A DNA stretch of 64,000 nt from Lentzea sp. NBRC 105346 (lineage in GTDB: Bacteria; Actinomycetota; Actinomycetes; Mycobacteriales; Pseudonocardiaceae), in NCBI RefSeq assembly GCF_030269605.1, contig NZ_BSTQ01000012.1, positions 232,231 to 296,230 on the forward strand, read 5' to 3'. Made by a program: the position numbers and the translations under genes. Below, in pieces: positions 40,921-50,800 of the stretch. The notes beneath the pieces are model-generated. The model made no database searches. It was not told the DNA's origin and saw only the letters and a program-made list of their open reading frames with translations. Numbering within the stretch: position 1 is the stretch's first letter; each line of letters begins with the position of its first letter.

Positions 40921-41523
40921 TTAACTGAGCACCAAATGCTCCTCGGACTCGGCGCCGGCACAGACCAACTCCGAAGCCGCCAACGCCGCCCTGTGGTAGG
41001 GCGGAAGATCCATTCCCGACGACATGACCTCGACGCACGGGTCGTGCTCGCCCAACGCCCGCAGCACCCGCTGCAACTCGCCGGTCAGCCGCGCGTGGCC
41101 GGTGGTGGCGGCGACCAGGATGACCCTCCTGGCCGGCCCCTGCCCGACACGCCAGCAGGAGCGGACCTCACCGACTCCGTGCCGGCCTCGCAGCGTCGCA
41201 CCGAGCACAACGGTCGCGGAATCCCCCATGACCACCCGATCAGGTGATTCCGGCGTAAAGGTGTAGTCGGTGGGGGGCACTTCGTCCAGCCCTTTGACCG
41301 AACTGATGGCACCGGGATCCGCCCCGTAGGGCACGAGGGCGTCGTGCAAAAGGGCCAGTTCATGATCCGTCAAAGCGACGCGGTCGTGCAGGAGCGTGCG
41401 GGGCAGCGACCGCGCGAGCACCGGATACGCGTCGGACGCCGCCCAGTCTCGGTACCTCCAGAGGAGGTCGTCCGGCAGCCGCCCGGCCAGGCGGAGCAGA
41501 AGCTCGTGGCACGTGTCCGACAT
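40921..41523 (-). CDS. Unknown protein B, paralogue of protein A
   Basis: A 200-residue protein: LLLRLAGRLPDDLLWRYRDWAASDAYPVLARSLPRTLL, then VRSCWRVGQGPARRVILVAATTG and DPCVEVMSSGMDLPPYHRAALAASELV. It aligns domain for domain with protein A. ATG 41523 lies 1 base after the RidA stop, and protein A starts 10 bases after its end, so ridA-B-A look like one operon. Function unknown. Confidence 0.72.
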   Translation of the reverse strand: MSDTCHELLLRLAGRLPDDLLWRYRDWAASDAYPVLARSLPRTLLHDRVALTDHELALLHDALVPYGADPGAISSVKGLDEVPPTDYTFTPESPDRVVMGDSATVVLGATLRGRHGVGEVRSCWRVGQGPARRVILVAATTGHARLTGELQRVLRALGEHDPCVEVMSSGMDLPPYHRAALAASELVCAGAESEEHLVLS

Positions 41524-41524
41524 C

Positions 41525-41977
41525 TCACACCTCAACGATCAGTTCGATCTCCACCGGCGCCCCGATCGGCAGCTCGGCCACGCCAACGGCCGAACGCGCG
41601 TGCTTGCCCGCGTCGCCGAAGACCTCACCCAACAGCTCCGAGGCGCCGTTGACAACGGCCGGCTGCCCGGTGAACCCCTCGGCCGAAGCGACGAATCCGA
41701 CGACCTTCACGATTCGGACGATGTTGTCGATGCCCACGACCGAGTCGACCGCGGCGAGCGCGTTGAGGATCGACACGCGGGCGAGGTCCTTGGCCTCCTC
41801 GGGGCTGACCTCGGCACCGACCTTGCCCGTAGCGACCAGAGAGCCGTCCACGAACGGCAGCTGGCCCGACGTGTAGACGTGCGAACCGGTGCGCACTGCC
41901 GGCACGTACGCGGCCAGCGGTGCGGCCACCCCGGGAAGCTTGATCCCCAGCTCGGCGAGACGCTCCGACCAGCTCAT
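41525..41977 (-). CDS. RidA-family protein (Rv3678c-like)
   Basis: A 150-residue Rid/YER057c/UK114 protein, probably trimeric. LPGVAAPLAAYVPAVRTGSHVYTSGQLPFVDG and LNALAAVDSVVGIDNIVRIVKVVGFV are typical, but this branch (RidA subfamily with AxL) often lacks the Arg of true 2-iminoacid deaminases, so activity is uncertain. ATG overlaps the DUF4177 stop. Confidence 0.87.
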   Translation of the reverse strand: MSWSERLAELGIKLPGVAAPLAAYVPAVRTGSHVYTSGQLPFVDGSLVATGKVGAEVSPEEAKDLARVSILNALAAVDSVVGIDNIVRIVKVVGFVASAEGFTGQPAVVNGASELLGEVFGDAGKHARSAVGVAELPIGAPVEIELIVEV

Positions 41978-42129
41978 GCCTTCGCCCGCTTGAGGTAGGC
42001 GACGTGCTGCTCACCGGTCGGGTTGGTCAGCACGGTGACCAGCTCCCAGCCGTCCTCGCCCCACTGGTCGAGGATCTGCTTGGTGGCGTGGATCAAGAGC
42101 GGCACGGTGGCGTACTCCCACTTCGTCAT
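41974..42129 (-). CDS. DUF4177 small protein
   Basis: A 51-residue protein: MTKWEYATVPLLIHATKQI, then WGEDGWELVTVLTNP and a basic end. The WEY...LxxxGxxGWELV pattern is DUF4177. First gene of the ridA operon, overlapping ridA by ATGA, as Rv3678A in M. tuberculosis. Confidence 0.85.
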   Translation of the reverse strand: MTKWEYATVPLLIHATKQILDQWGEDGWELVTVLTNPTGEQHVAYLKRAKA

Positions 42130-42182
42130 GGGCGGGAGCCTAACCTCTGCCCGAATCCGCCGGTTGGCGCTACCTTGATCAC

Positions 42183-42434
42183 ATGGACACCTGGCGGATC
42201 GTCGCCACCAGTCTGTTCGGTGTGGGCGGGCTGGTGATGGTGCTCGTCGCGATGGCCCAGGTCCGGGACCGCAAGCACTCCACGCACGGCGAGGTGATCC
42301 GCGCCGGCCTGATCGGCCTGCTGGTCGTCGCCGTGATCGCCGTGAACATCGCCACGTGGCTGCCCTCGGTCGTCGTGTGGGCGCTGGTCGCCGCGACCGC
42401 GATGGTCGTTTTCTTTCTCACCATGATGGATTGA
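42183..42434 (+). CDS. Small two-helix membrane protein
   Basis: An 83-residue protein with about three hydrophobic stretches (IVATSLFGVGGLVMVLVAMAQV; AGLIGLLVVAVIAVNIATWL; VVVWALVAATAMVVFFLTMM). TACCTT lies 6 bases before the ATG, a leaderless pattern. It precedes the ATPase pair by 24 bp. Unknown function. Confidence 0.65.
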   Translation: MDTWRIVATSLFGVGGLVMVLVAMAQVRDRKHSTHGEVIRAGLIGLLVVAVIAVNIATWLPSVVVWALVAATAMVVFFLTMMD

Positions 42435-42458
42435 CCTTCCCCGACATAGGCTGGCCAC

Positions 42459-43451
42459 GTGATGTCGTGGACGGAGGAGCTGACCCGCGCTCGTCTGCAC
42501 GTGGTCTCCGGCAAGGGCGGGACGGGCAAGACCACGGTCGCCGCCGCCCTCGCGCTCGCGCTGGCCACGGGCGGCCGCAAGGTCCTCCTGATCGAGGTCG
42601 AGGGACGCCAGGGCATCGCGCAGCTGTTCGACCGCCCGCCGCTGCCGTACGCCGAGGAGCGCATCGCGTCCGCGCCCGGCGGCGGTGAGGTGCACGCGCT
42701 GGCGATCGACGCCGAGGCGGCGCTGCTGGAGTACCTCGCGATGTTCTACAACCTGGGGTTCGCCGGACGGACGCTGCGCAAGATGGGCGCGGTCGAGTTC
42801 GCCACGACGCTCGCGCCGGGCCTGCGCGACGTGCTGCTCACCGGCAAGGTCAAGGAGTGCGTCAACCGCACCGGCCCGCAGGGCCGGCACACCTACGACG
42901 CCGTCGTGCTGGACGCGCCGCCGACCGGGCGCGTGGTCAAGTTCCTCGACGTCACGAAGGCCATGGCCGATCTCGCGAAGGTCGGCCCGATCAAGGGGCA
43001 GAGCGAGGGCGTGGTGCGGCTGCTGCACTCCGGCGACACCGCGGTGCACCTGGTCGCGCTGCTGGAGGAGATGCCCGTGCGGGAGACGCTCGACGCGGTC
43101 GCCGAGCTGGACGCCGCGGACCTGCGGCCGGGTGCCGTGCTGGTGAACCGGGTGCGGCCGCCGCGCCTGCCCGCGCGGTCCGTCGCGGCCGCCGCCAAGG
43201 GCAACGTGGACGACGAACGCCTGCGCGCCGGACTGCGGGCCGCCGGGATCGACTTGGACGAGGACACGCTGCACGGCCTCGTCGACGAAACGGTCGAGCA
43301 CGCGATCCGGGTGCGCATGGAGCAGTCCGCGAAGGAGAAGCTCGCCGAGTCGGACCTGCCGTCGATCGAGCTGCCCGAGCTCACCGACGGCGTCGACGTC
43401 GCCGCCCTCTACGAACTGGCCGAGCTGCTCGTCGCGGCGGGTGTGCGATGA
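42459..43451 (+). CDS. Get3/ArsA-like ATPase 1 (Rv3679-like)
   Basis: A 330-residue deviant-Walker ATPase: VVSGKGGTGKTTVAAALALA, VVLDAPPTGRVVKFLDV (switch II) and NRVRPPRLPARS. Forms a heterodimer with the next protein in mycobacteria. Actinobacterial Get3 homologues are linked to granule formation and glycerol or nitrate stress. GTG 42459 is supported by TAGGCT 6 bases upstream (leaderless). Overlaps the next gene (ATGA). Confidence 0.9.
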   Translation: MMSWTEELTRARLHVVSGKGGTGKTTVAAALALALATGGRKVLLIEVEGRQGIAQLFDRPPLPYAEERIASAPGGGEVHALAIDAEAALLEYLAMFYNLGFAGRTLRKMGAVEFATTLAPGLRDVLLTGKVKECVNRTGPQGRHTYDAVVLDAPPTGRVVKFLDVTKAMADLAKVGPIKGQSEGVVRLLHSGDTAVHLVALLEEMPVRETLDAVAELDAADLRPGAVLVNRVRPPRLPARSVAAAAKGNVDDERLRAGLRAAGIDLDEDTLHGLVDETVEHAIRVRMEQSAKEKLAESDLPSIELPELTDGVDVAALYELAELLVAAGVR

Positions 43452-44569
43452 ACCGGCTCGACATCGACCCGCTGATCGACGACCCGGCGACCCGCGTGCT
43501 CGTGTGCTGCGGCTCGGGCGGTGTCGGCAAGACGACGACCGCCGCCGCACTGGCGCTGCGGGCGGCGGAACGGGGCAGGCGGACGGTCGTGCTCACGATC
43601 GACCCGGCCAGGCGCCTCGCGCAGTCGCTGGGCCTGCGGGAGCTGGACAACCAGCCGCGTGAGGTGAAGGTCGAGGGTTTCGAACCCAAGGGCGAGCTGT
43701 TCGCGATGATGCTGGACATGCGTCGCACGTTCGACGACATGGTGCTCACGCACGCCGGCCGCGACCGGGCCGACCAGATCCTCTCGAATCCCTTCTACCA
43801 GACCATTTCCTCGTCGTTCTCCGGCACGCAGGAGTACATGGCGATGGAGAAGCTGGGCCAGCTGGTCGCGCAGGGCGAGTGGGACCTGATCATCGTGGAC
43901 ACCCCGCCGAGCCGCAGCGCGCTGGACTTCCTCGACGCGCCGCAGCGACTGTCGACTGTGCTCGACGGCCGGTTCATCCGGATGCTCTCGGCACCGGCCA
44001 GGGCGAGCGGCCGGGGCCTGCTCAAGCTGGTCGGCACCGGGTTCAACCTGTTCACCAAGGCCGTGGCCACCGTGGTCGGCGGTCAGCTGCTGCACGACGC
44101 GTCGACGTTCGTGCAGGCGTTCGACAGCATGTTCGGTGGATTCCGCGAACGCGCCCAGCGCACGTACGAGCTGCTGCGCTCACCGGGCACGGGGTTCCTG
44201 GTGGTCGCCGCGGCCGAGCCGGACGCGTTGCGGGAGGCCAGCTACTTCGTCGAACGACTGAGCGCCGAGGGCATGCCGCTGTGCGGTCTCGTCGCGAACC
44301 GGACGCATCCGGTGCTGGCGGCGCTGCCCGCACCGAAGGCGCTGGCCGCGGCGGACGACCTCGAACGTGCCGGTGACGCCCCGCTCGCGGCGGCCGTGCT
44401 GCGGCTGCACGCGGACCGGGCCGCGGTCGCAGATCGGGAGAAGCGACTGCTGGCCCGGTTCACCCGCGCGCATCCTGGTGTCGCACTCGTCGGCGTGCCC
44501 GCGCTGCCCGCCGACGTCCACGACATCGACGGTCTGCGGGAGATCGGCAGCCGGCTCGCCGGCGAGTGA
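43448..44569 (+). CDS. Get3/ArsA-like ATPase 2 (Rv3680-like)
   Basis: A 373-residue partner: VCCGSGGVGKTTTAAALALRAAERG, TIDPARRLAQSLGL, IIVDTPPSRSALDFLDAP, and VANRTHPVLAALPAP. Coupled to ATPase 1. Ends 7 bp before the convergent whiB gene. Confidence 0.9.
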   Translation: MNRLDIDPLIDDPATRVLVCCGSGGVGKTTTAAALALRAAERGRRTVVLTIDPARRLAQSLGLRELDNQPREVKVEGFEPKGELFAMMLDMRRTFDDMVLTHAGRDRADQILSNPFYQTISSSFSGTQEYMAMEKLGQLVAQGEWDLIIVDTPPSRSALDFLDAPQRLSTVLDGRFIRMLSAPARASGRGLLKLVGTGFNLFTKAVATVVGGQLLHDASTFVQAFDSMFGGFRERAQRTYELLRSPGTGFLVVAAAEPDALREASYFVERLSAEGMPLCGLVANRTHPVLAALPAPKALAAADDLERAGDAPLAAAVLRLHADRAAVADREKRLLARFTRAHPGVALVGVPALPADVHDIDGLREIGSRLAGE

Positions 44570-44576
44570 GCTGGAA

Positions 44577-44867
44577 TTACCCGACGCGTGTGTCCTCGAG
44601 GTGCTCCTGGCGAGCGTTGTCGAGCAACTCGTACCAAGAGTCCACGTCCGGTCGACGACGCAGTAGAGCCCTACGCTCACGCTCCGTCATCCCGCCCCAG
44701 ACACCGAACTCGATCCGGTTGTCCAGAGCCTCCGCGAGGCATTCCATGCGCACGGGACACCCGAGGCACACAAGCTTCGCTTTGCGCTGCTCAGCGCCGC
44801 GAACGAAGAGCTGGTCCGGCTCCTCATCTCGGCACGAAGCGTTGATACGCCAATCCCCCTGATCCAT
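44577..44867 (-). CDS. WhiB-family redox regulator (WhiB4-like)
   Basis: A 96-residue 4Fe-4S protein. Four Cys (CRDEEPD..., then CLGCPVRMEC) and the GVWGG turn are all present, with the basic C-terminal DNA-binding tail (RRALLRRRP). Position between Rv3680 and ponA2 matches WhiB4. ATG 44867 is chosen for AGGAG 8 bases upstream; a GTG lies 9 bases further. Acts as an oxidation-sensitive nucleoid/transcription factor in mycobacteria. Confidence 0.92.
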   Translation of the reverse strand: MDQGDWRINASCRDEEPDQLFVRGAEQRKAKLVCLGCPVRMECLAEALDNRIEFGVWGGMTERERRALLRRRPDVDSWYELLDNARQEHLEDTRVG

Positions 44868-45030
44868 ATCCCCCACTCCTCATGTGCTGTCCAATTTCCT
44901 GAAATCCGCCACACCCCTGCCGCGGATGCCGTAGCGTCGGACGCCGACGGCCGCATTCATTGGACGTTGACGGACTGTAGAGCCTTCTGGTTCCACGTCC
45001 AACCCTGGGTTGCCGAGCCGTTACCTGTCT

Positions 45031-45059
45031 TGAGTACCGTTACTCATCCTGAGTAACGG
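45031..45059. promoter_or_regulatory. Alternating palindromes in the whiB4/ponA2 divergent region
   Basis: CCGTTACTCA-TCC-TGAGTAACGG (45037-45059) is a perfect 10-bp-arm palindrome. An extra TGAGTA at 45031-45036 also pairs with the same TACTCA. It lies 50 bp before ponA2 and is a good operator for a dimeric regulator; no T-run follows, so not a terminator. Confidence 0.6.
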
Positions 45060-45108
45060 GTGTTGCTGATCATCATCACCCGTTCGTGTCACGCGTACGC
45101 TGGCCCGC

Positions 45109-47565
45109 GTGCGAGTCAGGAATGGCGTGCTCAAGATGCTCGGCCTGTGCATGCTGGCCGGGGTGCTCCTGGCGGGCATGTTGTTCCCCGTCGTCGGCGC
45201 CATGGGCCTCGTGTCCAACCAGGCCAGCGACACCGTGGACAGCATCTCCGCCGACTTGGTGACGACCGATCCGCCGTTGATCACAACGGTCACGGACAAG
45301 GACGGCGCCCCCATCGCCTACCTGTACGACCAGTACAGAGTCCTGACACCGCCGGAGAAGATCTCGCCGACCATGAAGGCGGCGCTGATCTCGGTCGAGG
45401 ACCGGCGGTTCTACGAGCACCAGGGCGTCGACTGGAAGGGCACCTTCCGCGCCGCGCTGACCAACCAGGTCAGGGGCTCGGTGTCGCAGGGCGCGTCCAC
45501 GCTCACGCAGCAGTACGTCAAGAACTACCTGGTCCACGTCGTGGCGCGGAACAACAAGGTCGAGCAGCAGAAGGCGCAGGAGCAGACCGTCGCCCGCAAG
45601 ATGCGCGAGGCGCGGATCTCCCTTCAGCTGGAACGAAAACTTGGCAAGGAAGAGATCCTCGCCCGCTACCTCAACGTGGTGCCTTTTGGTTCAACCATTT
45701 ATGGCATCGCCGCGGCGTCACAGGCGTACTTCAACACGACGCCGGACAAGTTGACCGTTCCGCAGGCGGCAATGCTCGCGGGAATGGTGAACAGTCCGTC
45801 AGCGCTCGACCCCGAAGCGTATCCGGACAAGGCTCTGGAACGACGCAACAAAGTGATCGACAAGATGGTCGAGAACGACAAGCTTTCACGCGATGCCGCC
45901 GAGGCCGCGAAGAAGGAAGGCCTCGGCCTGGCGACCCCGGTCCGCACGCCGCCGAACGGTTGTGTCGGCGCGGGACCGGAAAACGGCTTCTTCTGTTCGT
46001 ATGTCGTGAACTACTTGCAGCGCGCGGGTTTCAGCGAGGAGCAGCTGCGCACCGGCGGCTATGTCATCCAGACCACTTTGGACCGAAACGTCACCGCGGT
46101 CGCGAAGCAGGCCGCCGAGGCTCAGGTCAACAAGGGCATCGACGGCATCGCGAACACGATGGCGATCGTCAAGCCGGGCAAGGAACGCCACCAGGTGCTC
46201 GCGCTGGTCGCCAACCGCGACTACGGCCTGAAGGGCGACCAGCACCAGACGACGTTCGACCTCCCGAGCGGCGTGGAGAACAAGTTCGGGGCGGGCTCGG
46301 TCTACAAGGTCTTCACCGCGGCCGCCGCGCTGGAGAAGGGCATGGGCATCGAGAGCATGATGGCCACGCCCACCTCGTACGTCTCGAAGCGCTTCAAGGG
46401 TGGCGGCAAGGGCTGTCCCGGCACCGGCGAACCGGACACCCGCTGGTACTGCCTGCGCAACTTCGACTCGAGCTACCCGCCGCAGATGCCGCTGCAGCAG
46501 GCGTTGCAGACGTCGCCCAACACCGGCTTCGTCATCCTCGAGGAACAGCTCGGCATGGACCCGGTGGTCGACATGGCCGGGCGGCTCGGCATGCGCGAGA
46601 CGATGGCGACGAACATCTCCGGCACACGGCCGGACCCGAAGGCCAAGGACAAGCAGCTGCGGATCTCGCAGACCGAGTTCTACAAGCAGAACGGCGGCAA
46701 CGCCTCGTTCACGCTGTCGCCGGCGCCGGTCAGCACGCTGGAGCTGGCGAACGTCGTCGCGACGATCATCAGCGGCGGCAAGTGGTGCCCGCCGTCGCCG
46801 TTGCAGAAGGTGCTGGACCGCAGCGGCAAGCAGGTGCCGGTGAACGAGTCGCCGTGCGAGCAGGTCGTCGCCGAGGGCCTCGCGAACGGCCTCGCGGTCG
46901 GCATGAGCAAGGACGACCAGGGCAACGGCACCGCGGCCAACGCCGCGAAGCAGTTCAAGTGGAACCGCCCGATGATCGCCAAGACGGGCACCACCGAGGA
47001 GTACAAGTCCGCCGCGTTCATCGGCGCCACCCCGGACTTCGCGGGCGCGGTGCAGACGTTCAACGACGGCACGAACCCGCGGCCGATCTGCCTCGGTGCC
47101 CAACCCCGCCTCTGCGCGAACGGCAACATCTTCGGCGGCACGATCCCGGCGAAGACGTGGTTCGACACCATGACGAAGGTGCACGGCAACATCCCGGCGT
47201 CGCCGCTGCCCGGTATCGAGGACCGGTACCGCAAGGGCGGCAAGGAGATGCAGATCCCGGACGTCGTCGGCAAGAACGTCAACGACGCCACGCAGATCCT
47301 GGAGCGCGCCGGCTACAAGGTGAGCCAGCAGAACTTCAACTCCGACCAGCCGAAGGGGACGGTCGTCAGCCAGTCGCCGCGCGGCAACGCGTTGCGCGGC
47401 ACCGTGGTCATGCTGATGGTGAGCACGGGCTACGTACCGCCGCCGGTGCCGAGCGACACGCAGGAGCCCGGTCCGCCCGCGGATCCGGGGCAACCAGGCG
47501 ATCCGGGCCACCCAGGTGAGCCGCCACCGATCACGATCCCGACCGAGCCCGGCGAACCCAGATGA
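45109..47565 (+). CDS. ponA2: Bifunctional penicillin-binding protein PonA2 type with PASTA domain
   Basis: An 818-residue class A PBP. N-terminal membrane helix; GT51 domain (EDRRFYEHQGVDWKG, GASTLTQQYVKN) about 97-250; transpeptidase with SVYK at about 397, SPN at about 468 and KTGT at about 624; one PASTA domain (about 712-775) and a Pro/Gly-rich tail. It builds glycan strands and cross-links outside the membrane. GTG start with TACGCT 7 bases upstream. Divergent from whiB4. Confidence 0.95.
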   Translation: MRVRNGVLKMLGLCMLAGVLLAGMLFPVVGAMGLVSNQASDTVDSISADLVTTDPPLITTVTDKDGAPIAYLYDQYRVLTPPEKISPTMKAALISVEDRRFYEHQGVDWKGTFRAALTNQVRGSVSQGASTLTQQYVKNYLVHVVARNNKVEQQKAQEQTVARKMREARISLQLERKLGKEEILARYLNVVPFGSTIYGIAAASQAYFNTTPDKLTVPQAAMLAGMVNSPSALDPEAYPDKALERRNKVIDKMVENDKLSRDAAEAAKKEGLGLATPVRTPPNGCVGAGPENGFFCSYVVNYLQRAGFSEEQLRTGGYVIQTTLDRNVTAVAKQAAEAQVNKGIDGIANTMAIVKPGKERHQVLALVANRDYGLKGDQHQTTFDLPSGVENKFGAGSVYKVFTAAAALEKGMGIESMMATPTSYVSKRFKGGGKGCPGTGEPDTRWYCLRNFDSSYPPQMPLQQALQTSPNTGFVILEEQLGMDPVVDMAGRLGMRETMATNISGTRPDPKAKDKQLRISQTEFYKQNGGNASFTLSPAPVSTLELANVVATIISGGKWCPPSPLQKVLDRSGKQVPVNESPCEQVVAEGLANGLAVGMSKDDQGNGTAANAAKQFKWNRPMIAKTGTTEEYKSAAFIGATPDFAGAVQTFNDGTNPRPICLGAQPRLCANGNIFGGTIPAKTWFDTMTKVHGNIPASPLPGIEDRYRKGGKEMQIPDVVGKNVNDATQILERAGYKVSQQNFNSDQPKGTVVSQSPRGNALRGTVVMLMVSTGYVPPPVPSDTQEPGPPADPGQPGDPGHPGEPPPITIPTEPGEPR

Positions 47566-47569
47566 CGAT

Positions 47570-47599
47570 GGGGCCACTCCGACACCGCGGAGTGGCCCC
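47570..47599 (+). terminator. Intrinsic terminator after ponA2
   Basis: Perfect 12-bp stem GGGGCCACTCCG/CGGAGTGGCCCC, loop of 6, then TCGTTCGTTCC. Confidence 0.85.
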
Positions 47600-47666
47600 T
47601 CGTTCGTTCCTGACGGGGTGGGAAACGTCGACTAGCCCCTGACCATCCGTTTCGCCTAAGGTCGAC

Positions 47667-47738
47667 ATGTCCTCGTACTGGGGCGGGGACATACGAACTG
47701 GGGGGTTCGTCATGGACGTCATGTCCGTTCACACCTGA
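47667..47738 (+). CDS. Possible 23-residue leader peptide
   Basis: ATG at 47667, 4 bases after TAAGGT, reads MSSYWGGDIRTGGFVMDVMS and ends VHT, 88 bp before the large exported protein gene. Spacing is loose and no attenuator is obvious. Confidence 0.2.
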   Translation: MSSYWGGDIRTGGFVMDVMSVHT

Positions 47739-47826
47739 TCAGAGCGCTGCTCGCAGTCAACGCCGCCACCAAACCGACTTCAGGTCCGGCGCGCCTTTGG
47801 CGTGCCCGCACAACGTGGAGAGCACC

Positions 47827-50800
47827 GTGCTCTGGTCAAGAACGACCAAACGACTGGGGGCCGCGATCGTCGTGTCGCTGCTGCCGGTCACGGCCGCACA
47901 GGCGGTCCCTGACAAGTCTCAAAAGGACATCGCACAGCAGGAGGTGAAGAGCTCCGAGCCGAGTCTGGTGCCGCCCGGCAAGCGCGGCGAGGTGCTCGGC
48001 AGGGAGTGGCAGAAGTCCGGAGACGTGGCGTGGACCACGTCCGGCGACGCGGACGGGTTCCACATCCTCGCCGCGAAGGCCGCAGAGGGCTACGAGTGGC
48101 GGACCGTGGCCACGCTGTCCGAGCGCGGTTTCGACGCGGACCAGTGGATCGGCAACGTGTGTGCCACCGGTTCCGGTAAGCGGCTCGTGGTGGTCTACGC
48201 ACCGCGGACGTTCACCAACAAGGCCGAGCTGTTCGACCGGGGCGGATTCACCGCGACGGTCGATCTCGAGTCGGGTGCGGTGACGAAGCTGCCGGTGCAG
48301 AGCACGCTGGCCTACTACAACCCCGGTTGCGGCACGGGTGAGACCGCGGTCGTGACTCAGGAGGGCGTGGAGACGCTGGGCAAGACCCGGCTGTTCGAGG
48401 TCGACGCCGCGAAGAACACCGTCGGCAAGGCGATCGAGGTGCCCGGCCAGCTGACCTCGTCGATCCCCACGAAGAACGGGATCGTGGCCGCGGACTCGGG
48501 CGGCGTGGTGACCGTGAACGCGCAGGGTAAGCGCGAGCTGCTGGCGAAGTCCGCGCAGCTGCCGTTCCGGCTGCGCGCGGACGCCGACGGCGGTGTCGTG
48601 TTCATGGACCGTGAGGGCGCGGACGGCGTCGTGCGGCGGGTGGACCGCGTCGGCAAGGGCGCGAAGGTCGCCGCGCTGGCTCGTGGTCCGTTGATGGAGA
48701 TCGGTCTGGCGGCCAGTGCGGCGGGCAAGGTCTTCGTGACCGGTAAGGTCGCCAAGCTGTCGCCGTTGCCCCGGACCGTCAAGCGGCTGGACGTCTCGAA
48801 CGAGAGCACCATGTCGACGCTGGGCGAGCTCGCGGTGACCTCGGTGTTGCGGGCGAAGAACCCGGACCCGCGCACGCCGGTGCGCGACCCGTTCGCGGCC
48901 CGGCCGGTCCGCGTCGAGGCAAGGTCGGCGACGACCGGAAAGCCGGTCGCGTTCACCGTGGACCCGGCCGCGACCGACGCGGGCGACAGCGGGCGCGCGC
49001 CGCACCCGAAGCTCGGCACGCCTTCGGGTGAGATGTCGGCGCAGGGTTCACCGGACTCCCCGCTCGACCCGGCGGAGCAGGTGTGCGCGATCGCGCGCAA
49101 CAACCCGAACATCCAGGTGTACCAACCGACCGCACGTCAGGTCGAGTGGGCCGTGGACTACGCGGTCGACTCGGCGTTGACCATCACGCGTGAGGCGAAC
49201 TGGAAGAACTCCGGGATGCCGGTGTCGTGGCAGCCGCAGTCGATGTTCCCGCCGATCCCGCTCGAGGGTGGCGGAAAGGTGCCGCCGCAGGTGTTCCTCG
49301 GCATCATCGCGCAGGAGTCGAACATGTGGCAGGCGGCCCGGTTCGCACTGCCCGGCGTCACGTCGAACCCGTTGATCGGCAACTTCTACGGCGTCGACCT
49401 CTACAACGGCGACCAGAGTGACGACTGGAACATCAACTGGGCCAAGGCCGACTGCGGCTACGGCGTCACCCAGATCACCGACGGCATGCGGCTGGCGGGC
49501 AAGGAGAAGCCGGGCGAGACCGCGCTCTCGCCCAACCAGCAGCGAGCGGTCGCGGTCGACTTCGCCACCAACGTCGCGGCGGGCCTGCGGATCCTGCAGG
49601 AGAAGTGGAACACCACGCGCCGCCACGGACTGATGATCAACAACGGTGACGTGAACAAGGCCGAGAACTGGTTCTTCGCCATCTGGGCCTACAACTCCGG
49701 CTTCAACTACCCGGACGCGTCGCAGTCCAAGCCGTGGGGCGTCGGCTGGGCCAACAACCCGGTCAACCCGAAGTACTCGCCCACGCGCAAGCCGTTCCTG
49801 GAGTACGGCTACGGCGACGCGGCGCACCCGCAGGACTGGCCGTACCCGGAGAAGGTGCTCGGCTGGGCCGGCCACCCCATCGAGTCCTGGGAGGAGCCGG
49901 GCAAGGTCGTCTCCGGCTTCAACTACCTGACGTGGAACGGCTGGGACGAGAACGCCGATCCGAGCGAGGACCCCGGCGACGGCACGCCCAGCTCGCAGCA
50001 GAACCGTCGTGACGTGAAACCGCCGTACTACCTGTTCTGCAGCGTCGACAAGAACAACTGCGACCTCACCAAGAAGTTCACGCCCAACAAGCCCGACGAC
50101 CCGAACACCCCGGAGGACGAGGGCACGATCGGGGAGGATGCGGGGCCGTGCGGGCACCAGGACGCGAACGGCTACTACGACCTGCGGTGCTGGTGGCACC
50201 ACACGGCCACGTGGAAGGACAACTGCGACCGCGACTGTGCGGTGTGGACCAACCGGTTCCGCGATCCTGACATCGGCTACCAGCCCGACGGCAGGAGCTA
50301 TCCGCCCAACTGCAAGCGCGACGGCCTGCCGGGCGACGCGCTGATCGTCGACGACGTACCGACGGGCACAGCGGCGCACTCGACCTCCCAACGTCCCTGT
50401 GCGAACAACTGGGCCAACGAGGGGTCGTTCTCGCTCGACTTCGCCAACACCAGCGGCACCTATCCGTCGAAGATCGACTTCCATCAGCTGGGCGCCGGGT
50501 TCGGCGGCCACTTCTGGTTCTCCCACACGAACCAGGCCGACGACATCGGCTACAAGCTGAAGGTGACCGGCACGTGGAAGCTGAACCGCGGGCTCAACCA
50601 GTGGGCCAGGGTGCTGGTGCACATGCCGGACCACGGTGCGCACACCCAGCAGGCGCGGTACGACATCGACCGCGGCAACGGCGTGTTCGAACGATCCCGC
50701 TACCTGTCACAGGGCACCGAGGCCAACAAGTGGGTCTCCCTCGGCGTGTACCAGTTCAACGGCATACCGCGGGTGCGGCTCGGCAACATCACCGCGGACG

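Noticed and set aside
47600..47826. Possible c-di-AMP (ydaO) riboswitch before the cell-wall hydrolase-like gene
   Set aside because: Such switches precede cell-wall enzymes in actinobacteria, but I could not find the conserved core segments here.
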